Origin: Candidatus Berkelbacteria bacterium
GTDB lineage: Bacteria; Patescibacteriota; UBA1384; JAHJRZ01
DNA: 11,989 bases
NCBI GenBank assembly: GCA_026397195.1
Contig: JAPLVI010000034.1
Span: 1 to 11,989 of the forward strand
Direction of reading: 5' to 3'
Shown here: one piece after another, positions 1 to 6,780 of the stretch
How positions within the stretch are numbered: the first letter of the stretch is position 1
Layout: each line of letters begins with the position of its first letter
Notes under the pieces: model-generated
What the model was told of the DNA's origin: nothing
Databases searched by the model: none
Seen by the model: the letters and a program-made list of their open reading frames with translations, nothing else
Translations under genes and position numbers: made by a program

Positions 1-513
1 GAGGGTAATAAAATCATCATATTCGTCGTCGATAGCCTCTTCTTCTTGGGCAATAATCAGTCCATGATCCATTTTCTCATCTAAAATCATAATTGAAACG
101 CCGGTCTTTTTATCGCCAGCCAATATGGCAGATTCGATGGGGCTCGGGCCGCGATAAAAGGGGAGAAGCGAGGGATGAACATTTGTTGTTTTAACTCCGA
201 TGGGTGATTTTAGAAGTCTTTTGGGCATCATCAGTCCGAAGGCGGCGACAAGATAAATATCTGCCTTGATATTTTTAATTTTTTCTATGTTTTCACCATC
301 TAATTTCTCAATGATTAATAATTTCAATTTCAGTTTTTCAGCGAACCGTTTTAGGGGGTTGGCTTTCAACTTTTTACCTCTGCCGGCTTCTCGGTCGTCT
401 TTTGTCACGACCAAAACGACCTCAAAATTAGAACGGAGTGATTCGAGGATAGGCACGGAGAAAGAGTCACTGCCGAAAAAGATTATTTTGATTTTATTCC
501 TTTGTCTTTTCAT
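1..513 (-). CDS. fmt: Methionyl-tRNA formyltransferase, N-terminal part (cut by window edge)
   Basis: This enzyme transfers a formyl group from 10-formyltetrahydrofolate to the amino group of initiator Met-tRNA in the cytoplasm. The 171 visible residues cover most of the formyltransferase (Rossmann-like) domain; the rest of it and the tRNA-binding C-terminal domain lie beyond the edge. Near the start is the family-like FFGSDSFSVPIL (residues 12-23), followed by a GRGKK loop (45-49) and VAAFGLMMP (89-97). The folate-binding signature NVHPSLLPFYRG spans 111-122. The expected catalytic residues are Asn111, His113 and Asp149 (in KMDHG). The ATG at 511-513 lies 20 bases inside the def gene in another frame, so translation is probably coupled. 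Def and Fmt act at opposite ends of the same formyl-methionine cycle and are often neighbours. Identification is firm; only the missing 3' part is unknown. Confidence 0.95.
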   Translation of the reverse strand, partial: MKRQRNKIKIIFFGSDSFSVPILESLRSNFEVVLVVTKDDREAGRGKKLKANPLKRFAEKLKLKLLIIEKLDGENIEKIKNIKADIYLVAAFGLMMPKRLLKSPIGVKTTNVHPSLLPFYRGPSPIESAILAGDKKTGVSIMILDEKMDHGLIIAQEEEAIDDEYDDFITL

Positions 514-1012
514 TTTTTTCTTCCTCACTGACCTTGTAGAGGGTGGTCGGATCGGCTCGGTCAACAAAAAGAATGCCGTTTAAGTGGTCGATCTCGTGCT
601 GTATTACCCGAGCCATAAAACCCCGAGCTTTGATTTCTTTTTTTAATCCTTTTTCAGTCAGGGTCGAGACAATAACTCTGCGCGACCGTTTGACTATGCC
701 TCTAATTTCCGGCTTGTCAAAAGACAGACATCCTTCTTCTCTTTTGACTTTTTCTTTTGAATATTTAGTAATTTTTGGATTAATTAAGACGGTGCGGGGT
801 ACAGAGACGTCCGTTTTCTTCTTTTTTCTATGTTGGGCAAAGACAATGGCCTTGGAAATTCCGATTTGAGGAGCGGCAATAGCCACCCCCTTTTTGGTTG
901 ATTTTAAAGCCTTTTCCATCTTTTCGATAATCTTTAAAATTTCTCCATTGATTTTTTTTATGGATTTGGCTTTCTTGCGCAAGATCGGATTTGGATTTTG
1001 GATAATTTTCAT
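494..1012 (-). CDS. def: Peptide deformylase
   Basis: Peptide deformylase is a metalloenzyme that removes the N-formyl group from nascent proteins at the ribosome exit. All three family motifs are present in the 172-residue product: motif 1 as GVAIAAPQIG (42-51), motif 2 EGCLS (93-97, metal ligand Cys95), and motif 3 QHEIDH (138-143, ligands His139 and His143, catalytic Glu140). Motif 1 differs from the usual GxGLAAPQ by Ala for the second Gly and Ile for Leu. The frame stays open upstream to 1075, but the ATG at 1010-1012 gives the usual MKII..NP..L start and overlaps the stop of the upstream membrane-protein gene as ATGA, so I chose it. A charged Glu/Lys tail follows the catalytic domain. 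The stop lies 20 bases inside fmt. Confidence 0.95.
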   Translation of the reverse strand: MKIIQNPNPILRKKAKSIKKINGEILKIIEKMEKALKSTKKGVAIAAPQIGISKAIVFAQHRKKKKTDVSVPRTVLINPKITKYSKEKVKREEGCLSFDKPEIRGIVKRSRRVIVSTLTEKGLKKEIKARGFMARVIQHEIDHLNGILFVDRADPTTLYKVSEEEKNEKTKE

Positions 1013-1353
1013 GAAATTATAACAATTGCTCTTTTTATTACGACGAAGGCATTTGCCCAAAGAAACGGAAGCCAAAGAGGCATAACTCCGAGCAAGCTTT
1101 TTCGGTTAAATTGTTCCACGCCCGTTTTAATAAATACATACTCCGAAATAAACATAACAATAAAACCAAGAATTAGGAATAGTATATCGTTTTTTTCTCT
1201 TCTTAGAGCAAGATAGACGAGAATTATCAAGGCATAAATACCCGTTAGCCAATAATCGTTCCCAATAAAGGGGATTAAAACAATCATTAAGACCACAGGA
1301 ATTGCATTAACGATAATTCCTAGAGTTTTTTTTATGTATTCCGATTGCATCAT
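1009..1353 (-). CDS. Small multi-pass membrane protein of unknown function
   Basis: The 114-residue product is strongly hydrophobic, with about four likely membrane spans near residues 12-31, 35-51, 56-77 and 91-112. Short charged stretches (RREKND at 51-56, KTGVEQFNRKS at 77-87) separate them. There is no signal peptide cleavage site and no catalytic motif that I recognise; the PLWLPFLWANAF segment in the last span is the most distinctive feature. I chose the ATG at 1351-1353 because AGGTG sits six bases upstream; a GTG nine bases further upstream is possible. The start lies 47 bases inside the glycosyltransferase gene and the stop overlaps def as ATGA, so the gene is tied on both sides to translated genes. 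This and the clean hydrophobic pattern make it likely real. Function is unknown; a role with the preceding glycosyltransferase is only a guess. Confidence 0.72.
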   Translation of the reverse strand: MMQSEYIKKTLGIIVNAIPVVLMIVLIPFIGNDYWLTGIYALIILVYLALRREKNDILFLILGFIVMFISEYVFIKTGVEQFNRKSLLGVMPLWLPFLWANAFVVIKRAIVIIS

Positions 1354-2473
1354 GATAGGCACCTAGCATTTTTTTGGCCATATTGGGTATAGAATAGTAA
1401 TTTATCTCTTTGGCTGCGTTTTGAGACATTATCTTTAATCTGGTTGGATTTTTCAAGAGATAGAGTAATTTACCGGCAAATTCTTTGATGTCATTTCTAA
1501 CGATGTATCCGGTGTGTCCGGGTTGGACGATGTCTGATGTGCCAATAGCGTCAACGGCAATAATGGGCAGTCCGGCGGCCATTGCCTCCAAAAGAACGAG
1601 AGGATGGACTTCGGTCGTCGAGGCGGTAATAAACAAATCGCCAAAATTATAAAAGCGTTTCATTTGGGTGTAGGGCACCATGTCAGTAAAAATCACTTGG
1701 CCCACCAGGCCGAGCTTAACGCATAATCTTTGTAACGGTTGAATGGCTGGGCCGCCGCCGACAATTAAAAGATAAGCCTCGGGATATTTGACGACCGCAA
1801 TTTTAAAAGCTTTGATGATAAAATCGATGCTTTTTTCCTTGGCCACGCGGCCGGTATAAAGAATGATTTTATAATCAGGATTAAGGCGTCCAAGGATTCT
1901 GGGGGTGGAAAGATCGTTTCCTTTACGAAAGTTTTTAATATCAATGCTGTTGGGCACGACTTCAACCTTGGTTTTGGTTTTATATTCGCCTTCAATTATT
2001 TTTTTGATTCCCGCCGACGGAGCAATAATCACATCGCATTTATCGCAAAATTTCTTTAAAAAGCCATAAAGGATTTTAGCGGCGCCAGGCTGAACTAAGG
2101 GCACATAATGGGTGTATTGATCGTATTGGGTGTGATGAGTAAAAAGGAAGGGAATATCATTGGCAGTGGCGATTTCAGAGGAATATTTGCCCATGGTAAA
2201 GGGATGGTGAGTATGAATAATATCCATTGTCGCTGCCAGATTTTTAACTTCCTTAGGCAGTGGGTAGACAAAATGATAGCCCAATTTTCCCGGCAAAGGC
2301 ATGCTGGGACAGGGGATAACATTTTTTTCACGGATATTTTTTTCTCTGTAATCAGGTGAAAAAACAAAAACCTCGTGGCCCAATGCTTCCAAACCGCGCT
2401 TAGTGTTGCGCATTGAGTGCACCACGCCGTTAATTATTGGCTCGTAGCATTCAGTGAATAGTCCAATTTTCAT
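1307..2473 (-). CDS. GT4-family (GT-B fold) glycosyltransferase
   Basis: This 388-residue protein should transfer a sugar from a nucleotide-sugar donor to a lipid or glycan acceptor, probably at the inner face of the membrane. The N-terminal half opens with MKIGLFTECYEPIINGVV (1-18), the glycine-containing acceptor-side loop typical of GT4 enzymes. It also carries THHPFTMG (88-95) and FTHHTQYD (111-118). The donor half starts near YTGRVAKEKS (206-215) and contains the EX7E motif, Glu288 and Glu296, in TEVHPLVLLEAMAAG. Length is normal for the family. It resembles the branch containing diacylglycerol glucosyl- and mannosyltransferases, but donor and acceptor cannot be read from sequence. AAGGGG lies nine bases before the ATG, the clearest ribosome site in this run of genes. 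The 3' end overlaps the small membrane-protein gene by 47 bases. Confidence 0.9.
   Translation of the reverse strand: MKIGLFTECYEPIINGVVHSMRNTKRGLEALGHEVFVFSPDYREKNIREKNVIPCPSMPLPGKLGYHFVYPLPKEVKNLAATMDIIHTHHPFTMGKYSSEIATANDIPFLFTHHTQYDQYTHYVPLVQPGAAKILYGFLKKFCDKCDVIIAPSAGIKKIIEGEYKTKTKVEVVPNSIDIKNFRKGNDLSTPRILGRLNPDYKIILYTGRVAKEKSIDFIIKAFKIAVVKYPEAYLLIVGGGPAIQPLQRLCVKLGLVGQVIFTDMVPYTQMKRFYNFGDLFITASTTEVHPLVLLEAMAAGLPIIAVDAIGTSDIVQPGHTGYIVRNDIKEFAGKLLYLLKNPTRLKIMSQNAAKEINYYSIPNMAKKMLGAYHDAIGIHKKNSRNYR
1360..1364 (-). promoter_or_regulatory. Ribosome binding site inside the glycosyltransferase gene
   Basis: AGGTG on the minus strand, six bases before the ATG at 1353. It lies within the 3' coding region of the glycosyltransferase gene and decides the start chosen for the small membrane protein over the upstream GTG, which would overlap this site. 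Confidence 0.4.
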
Positions 2474-2490
2474 ATTAAAATTCCCCTTCT

Positions 2491-2499
2491 ATTTTATCA
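2491..2499 (-). promoter_or_regulatory. Possible extended -10 promoter before the glycosyltransferase
   Basis: The minus strand reads TGATAAAAT, an extended -10 (TGn followed by TAAAAT, five of six consensus bases), with no good -35. It lies in the 47-base gap upstream of the glycosyltransferase. A start about seven bases downstream would fall inside the Shine-Dalgarno site, which argues against it; read-through from the upstream gene may be enough. The same 12-base string AGTGATAAAATA occurs before the isoaspartate methyltransferase gene. Confidence 0.3.
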
Positions 2500-2520
2500 C
2501 TTTTTAATTTAAATTTATTG

Positions 2521-4350
2521 TTAAGAGCTCGAAGATTCTAATATTATTTTCTTTAATCCTGGCCATCTAGTCTTAATTCTGGCTAAAGCTTCACCACTTT
2601 TACTTAGGTTTGCCTGTATTGTTTCTCTTTCTTCCTCGCTAAATTGAAAAGTAGCAAATATCGGGCTGAAGGAATTAGCGCCTTGTTCAATTACTTCAAC
2701 AAAATCATCGGCGCCAACCACCTCAGCAAGTTGTTGAAGGTATGTGGTTCCCAGCTGGCCATCATCAGCTAAATTGACTAGTTCATCAGCGAAAACGCTT
2801 TGGGCTTTAAGAAATTTAATTTTACTTTTTTCCATTGACCTTTTGACCATTTCTGAACCTACCTCTTGTCTAGCGCTAGGCAAAAAAGGAAGCATTGCTT
2901 GAGATAAGGTAATTATGGTTCGATAATAAACAAAGCCGAGTCCTTGTTCTATGTCATATCTGATATCATCTTCGTCCATCTCTTCTCCTAAGGCGTAAAA
3001 ATCTGAAAGTGGCAACGTTCTTGTCGCTTTTTCCCGGGCCATTAATTCAGGGTTATATGATTGTTCATCAAGCCTTGTCTCAATATCATTCTTCGTTTCG
3101 TCGTTAATCGGTTTAATTACCTTTCTCCCCGGGGCCCTTAAATGTTTAAGGGCTTCATCTCTGTGAATGCAATTACGTAAATATTTAGCTCGGCGAAGTT
3201 TAAACAATTCGAGAACCAAGCGCTCGTTTGGCCTGACGTCTTCTTTGACTTCTTCAATGAAGTCGATGAATGCATCAGTCCCAAATTTTGAAGGAAGCGC
3301 CATTGTTAGAAATAAAGTATTTAAAAGTCGCGCACTATCATCTCGATTTTTTTCGAACCATTGGCGCAGCCGATCCTCTCCTTCTTCGGTTATTATATCC
3401 ACGATCATCCACAAAGCAAGATTAGTGATTGTCGCCGCTGTGCGGGTATAAAACTTATCCGTCTCTTGGCGCCATTGATTTAAATTTTCCGGGTGGCTAT
3501 TAACATGCAGCGAATCAAAAACTCCAACGCGAAGATTATCCCCTTCTGGCACGAGAATCAGATTGTAACTATGATTACTGGTGTCTAATTCGAGATTCAT
3601 TGAATTAACACAAACCACCTCAGTACCAGCCAAGCGGTCTCCTTCTTGTTTGGACTTAAGGGCTCTAAAAACAAATTCAGTTGCTAAACCATAATGACGA
3701 CATACGCCGTGGCCTTCTCTTAATAACTGATGTATACCAAGCCCATCCAGGTGATCTTCTCTTGTTTTTTTGGCTTGGCTAAATTGTTCTTCGTCCAAGG
3801 TCCGAAGCCCTTCTGGCACCAAATCCCTATTGCCACCCGCTAAGTAATCAAATCTAAGTGAAGTGCTAACGATCCTAGACGAGAGAAGAGCCGATTGTAC
3901 AGGCGTTAGCTGACGCCAATCTTGAATCTCTAGCCTATCCAGTTCTTGCTGATTAGAAACTACCCATTCTCCAATAAATCTGCCAATATCTTCAAAGTCG
4001 GTTAAGTGCTCAATTTTGCCAGCAGAATATCTTGTGGGATTGGGATCTTTTTCGGTTATTATCTCATATATTCCTTGTCTGTCATGGGCCAATTCTCTAA
4101 TGGCTCTCTGCAATGCTTCGTTATTAGCACTTTGTGTCAATGGAATTAAGGCAGCAAGAGGGGCTAAAACTACTTTTTCCGTTCCTTCTTCTCCAATAAG
4201 TTCAATCGCTTCTCCTTCAGCTAATGCTAATTCCATAGCCTCGCTAAAACTAAGATTATACTCGACAGCAAATTCTCCAGCCTTTTGGCGGTAGCCGTCT
4301 GCCTCGGTTGTTAATTTTTCAAAATTGTATAAATCTGTTTCGCTTTCCAT
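2521..4350 (-). CDS. Large unknown protein with transglutaminase-like Cys/His/Asp arrangement
   Basis: I do not recognise this 609-residue protein as a named family. Residues 210-285 look like a transglutaminase/papain-like core: GHGVCRHYGLATEFVFRAL (213-231) places Cys217 at the head of a helix, SNHSYNLILV (258-267) gives His260 on a strand, and RVGVFDSLHVN (274-284) gives Asp279. Order and spacing (43 and 19 residues) match the Cys-His-Asp triad of the transglutaminase-like superfamily, so a cysteine protease, amidase or cross-linking activity is possible but inferred. The rest is mostly helical and acidic, with no signal peptide or membrane span, so it should be cytoplasmic. The start ATG lies about 20 bases below a strong promoter and has no Shine-Dalgarno sequence. 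By eye the gene is slightly more GC-rich and poorer in lysine than its neighbours, which may hint at a different origin. Confidence 0.85.
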   Translation of the reverse strand: MESETDLYNFEKLTTEADGYRQKAGEFAVEYNLSFSEAMELALAEGEAIELIGEEGTEKVVLAPLAALIPLTQSANNEALQRAIRELAHDRQGIYEIITEKDPNPTRYSAGKIEHLTDFEDIGRFIGEWVVSNQQELDRLEIQDWRQLTPVQSALLSSRIVSTSLRFDYLAGGNRDLVPEGLRTLDEEQFSQAKKTREDHLDGLGIHQLLREGHGVCRHYGLATEFVFRALKSKQEGDRLAGTEVVCVNSMNLELDTSNHSYNLILVPEGDNLRVGVFDSLHVNSHPENLNQWRQETDKFYTRTAATITNLALWMIVDIITEEGEDRLRQWFEKNRDDSARLLNTLFLTMALPSKFGTDAFIDFIEEVKEDVRPNERLVLELFKLRRAKYLRNCIHRDEALKHLRAPGRKVIKPINDETKNDIETRLDEQSYNPELMAREKATRTLPLSDFYALGEEMDEDDIRYDIEQGLGFVYYRTIITLSQAMLPFLPSARQEVGSEMVKRSMEKSKIKFLKAQSVFADELVNLADDGQLGTTYLQQLAEVVGADDFVEVIEQGANSFSPIFATFQFSEEERETIQANLSKSGEALARIKTRWPGLKKIILESSSS

Positions 4351-4377
4351 TTGTTAAATACAAAATTATGATTGCTA

Positions 4378-4406
4378 ATTATAGCACAATAAAACATAAA
4401 TGTAAA
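4378..4406 (-). promoter_or_regulatory. Near-consensus sigma-70-type promoter
   Basis: On the minus strand the gap between priA and the 609-residue gene contains TTTACA (4401-4406), a 17-base spacer and a perfect TATAAT (4378-4383). TGC immediately before the -10 makes it an extended -10 as well. The expected start near 4371 gives a leader of about 20 bases. This is the best promoter in the window and probably drives the run from the 609-residue gene through fmt. Confidence 0.75.
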
Positions 4407-4441
4407 GATTATTTATCAATTTATTTTTAATTAATTCTCGT

Positions 4442-6265
4442 TTATTTTAAGAGCTCGATTGGGTCGACATCGACTTTCCAGTTTTCTGGCACTAAAGACA
4501 AGAGAGAATAGGGGTTTTTACCCTTTAAAATTATCTCAATTTTAAATTTATTTTTAGGCTGAATAAAGACTTTAGCTGGCCCTAAAATTTCATTAGGCGA
4601 GCCAAAAGTGTTATTTAATTGATTGAGCATTTTAGCAAGTTTCTTACCCTCCTGCTTGACTTTTTTTTCATTTTTATCATCAAAAGTTAACCGTATTAAA
4701 GTAGTGAAGGGTGGATAGTTGTTTTCTTTTCTTAAGCGCAGCTCCTCATCAGCAAAATTACCAAAATTATCTTCTAGAAGATGTTTAATCACTTTATGCT
4801 CGGGATAATAGGTTTGAATTATTTTTTCCCGCCCCATTTTTAAAGCCCAAAAAAGGGTTGAAAAAAGCTCTTCCTTGCTTCGGAAATCGGGTAGGGATAA
4901 TCCGATTTCAGCCAGGATGACAATGATCGAATCGAAGAGTGTCTCCTCAATCTTAAAAATATACGAAGTAGCAATCACAATATCAGCATTCAAGATCCTT
5001 GATTTTAGACTTGATTTTTCAATCTCCAAATTTTCTTTATCCAGTCGGATAACCCGCGCCTGCCTGAATAATTTTTTCATCTCAAATTCAAGCCGTCTAG
5101 TGCCGAAAGAGTGCTCTTTAAGATTTGTGCCGGAGCAGTCTGGGCAGATAGTGGGCAATAACTCATTTGAATTTAAGTGTCTCGAGTAACCGCAATCCTG
5201 GCAGATGAGAAAACGAGAAAAACCCCTGCGATTAAGAAACAAAAGTGTTCTTTTTTCCTTTTTTAGGTTTTTTTCAATAGTATCTATTACAAGAAGAGAG
5301 AGCAGGCCGCGCTCATTTTTCAAATCAACAATTTTGATGTGATTATTTCTTTTTCGCAGGCCCAATTTGATGTTGAAACTTTTGTAAGGAATTAATTTTA
5401 GGATACCTTTTTTTACCGAAAGAATTGACTCCAAAGAGGGGGTTTGCGATTGCAAAATAATGCTTGCTTGACTTAATCTTCCGAACTCTAAAGCCACTTC
5501 GCGCAAATGATATTTGGGCAATTGATCATTCTTGTAGAAAGGGTCGTTTTCATGATGGACTATAATCAAACCCAAATTAGGAAGCGGGGCGAAAAGCGCC
5601 ATATGTGAGCCGATAATCAAATTTACTTTGCCTTCTTTGACTTTCTGCCACTGAATAAAATTTTCTTTATCGGTATTTTTATCTTTGTTTAGAATAATCG
5701 ATTTGCTCGATAATTTTTTTATCTCTTTAATAATCTCTAAACTCAAGTCAGGCACAAGAAAAAGGGCTGATTCCCCTCGGGATAAAGTTAACTTTATTGC
5801 TTTTTGGTAGACCTTAAGCGAATATTTATTTTTCGGGTCAAAAAGGAGATAGTTTCTTTGGGTTTTGGGGTGAATTTTTTCTTTTTGAGAAATACTGGCA
5901 TTTTTTTTAATGATTTCAAGGATCTTTTTTGAGCTTCTGATCCCTCTTAGATAATGAGGTAGCATCGCAAAAATGACTGAAGAGATAGGGGCAAAATACT
6001 TTTTTGAAATAAATTGAGCGAGTTTAAGTTGTGCTTCGTCCAGGAGGGATTGGGGATAGATAATTGATTCGATTTCTTTAATTCGGAAGGGACGAATTTG
6101 TTTGTCTTCATCTTTAAGCACGGAGTTGACTACACCTACCACTCTCTGGCCGTGAAAAGGAACCAGAACCAAAGAGCCCGTCCTTGGGCTCATTTTTTTC
6201 GGAACTCGATAGAGAAACGATTTATTTCTGACTGCCTTTTTATCAACGGTTATATTAGCTAACAT
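4442..6265 (-). CDS. priA: PriA-family protein (primosomal protein N'), helicase motifs degenerate
   Basis: PriA normally recognises stalled forks and reloads the replicative helicase, using a 3'-5' DNA helicase motor. This 607-residue version (family usually about 700-800) keeps the architecture. The N-terminal DNA-binding domain includes GSLVLVPFHGQRVVGVV (30-46), and the motor is recognisable from ALFLVPDLSLE (167-177) through LLFLNRRGFSRFLICQDCGY (341-360). The C-terminal domain contains NNYPPFTTLIRL (515-526) and DVDPIELL (599-606). The motor looks dead. Walker A (GVTGSGKT) is replaced around 142-149 by FDPKNKYS; the DEEHD box is VHHEND (236-241); GSATP is QSQTP (272-276); and the QVAGRAGR motif is FWALKMGRE (472-480). 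Only CQDC (355-358) and CPDC (374-377) remain of the usual two zinc sites. It follows AMMECR1 by five bases. The priA name is by homology; a structural role is my inference. Confidence 0.85.
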   Translation of the reverse strand: MLANITVDKKAVRNKSFLYRVPKKMSPRTGSLVLVPFHGQRVVGVVNSVLKDEDKQIRPFRIKEIESIIYPQSLLDEAQLKLAQFISKKYFAPISSVIFAMLPHYLRGIRSSKKILEIIKKNASISQKEKIHPKTQRNYLLFDPKNKYSLKVYQKAIKLTLSRGESALFLVPDLSLEIIKEIKKLSSKSIILNKDKNTDKENFIQWQKVKEGKVNLIIGSHMALFAPLPNLGLIIVHHENDPFYKNDQLPKYHLREVALEFGRLSQASIILQSQTPSLESILSVKKGILKLIPYKSFNIKLGLRKRNNHIKIVDLKNERGLLSLLVIDTIEKNLKKEKRTLLFLNRRGFSRFLICQDCGYSRHLNSNELLPTICPDCSGTNLKEHSFGTRRLEFEMKKLFRQARVIRLDKENLEIEKSSLKSRILNADIVIATSYIFKIEETLFDSIIVILAEIGLSLPDFRSKEELFSTLFWALKMGREKIIQTYYPEHKVIKHLLEDNFGNFADEELRLRKENNYPPFTTLIRLTFDDKNEKKVKQEGKKLAKMLNQLNNTFGSPNEILGPAKVFIQPKNKFKIEIILKGKNPYSLLSLVPENWKVDVDPIELLK

Positions 6266-6270
6266 ATTTT

Positions 6271-6780
6271 TTATTCATGCCGCTCAACTGTAAAACGGTA
6301 TAACTCAACTGGTTCATCTGGTGAGATGCCGGCTTTTTGTCGGCATATCTCGATTTGCTGCTCAATTGTTTTGACTCCCCCTAAGTCAGGGAGTAATAGT
6401 CCCTTACGACCATCTATTGATTTTACTATAACCCCAAATACTCTCGGGTCAAGGTCTTTGATTTTTGTCTTTTCAGGAAGGGAGAGAACATCAACTTTAG
6501 TTTTAAGTTCGGGTAATTCATCTTTTTTTATTGGCTCGAAGCGGGGGTCTCGTCCGGCCGCAATGGCGCAGGCAATGATCTCATTGCCAATGCAATTTTG
6601 GGTGGGCAGATAAGTGCCAATACAACCACGCAGTTCGTCTCCTTTATGGAAACTGACGAAAACCCCTGCCTTCTTTTCTTTTAATTTTTTAGGGCAATCT
6701 TTGGGGAGGGAAAGATTTTTTCCTGTTTCTAAAAATTCTTCTAGGGCGTGAGTCGCTAATTTAGGATAATAGTCTTTCAT
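6271..6780 (-). CDS. AMMECR1-domain protein (AmmeMemoRadiSam system protein A type)
   Basis: The 169-residue protein is a single AMMECR1 domain. The hallmark LRGCIG lies at 50-55, followed by ACAIAAGRDPRF (70-81), then GLLLPDLGGVKTIEQQIEI (127-145) and the C-terminal strand VELYRFTVERHE. The domain occurs in archaea, bacteria and eukaryotes. In many prokaryotes it accompanies Memo/LigB-like proteins and a radical SAM protein, but its chemistry is not known, so I assign no reaction. In many bacteria this domain is the C-terminal half of a fusion whose N-terminal half is a LigB-like domain. Here that half is a separate gene whose TGA stop overlaps this ATG (ATGA), so the two are probably made in equal amounts. 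priA begins five bases after the stop. Confidence 0.93.
   Translation of the reverse strand: MKDYYPKLATHALEEFLETGKNLSLPKDCPKKLKEKKAGVFVSFHKGDELRGCIGTYLPTQNCIGNEIIACAIAAGRDPRFEPIKKDELPELKTKVDVLSLPEKTKIKDLDPRVFGVIVKSIDGRKGLLLPDLGGVKTIEQQIEICRQKAGISPDEPVELYRFTVERHE

Noticed and set aside
266..869. Plus-strand open frames opposite fmt and def
   Set aside because: They are antisense to two confidently identified genes and encode no recognisable protein.
3167..4294. Plus-strand open frames opposite the 609-residue gene
   Set aside because: They are antisense shadows without ribosome sites or conserved features.
4442..6265. Pseudogene of priA
   Set aside because: The frame is intact over 607 codons, the non-catalytic domains are well kept, and the changed motifs are substitutions rather than frameshifts or stops.
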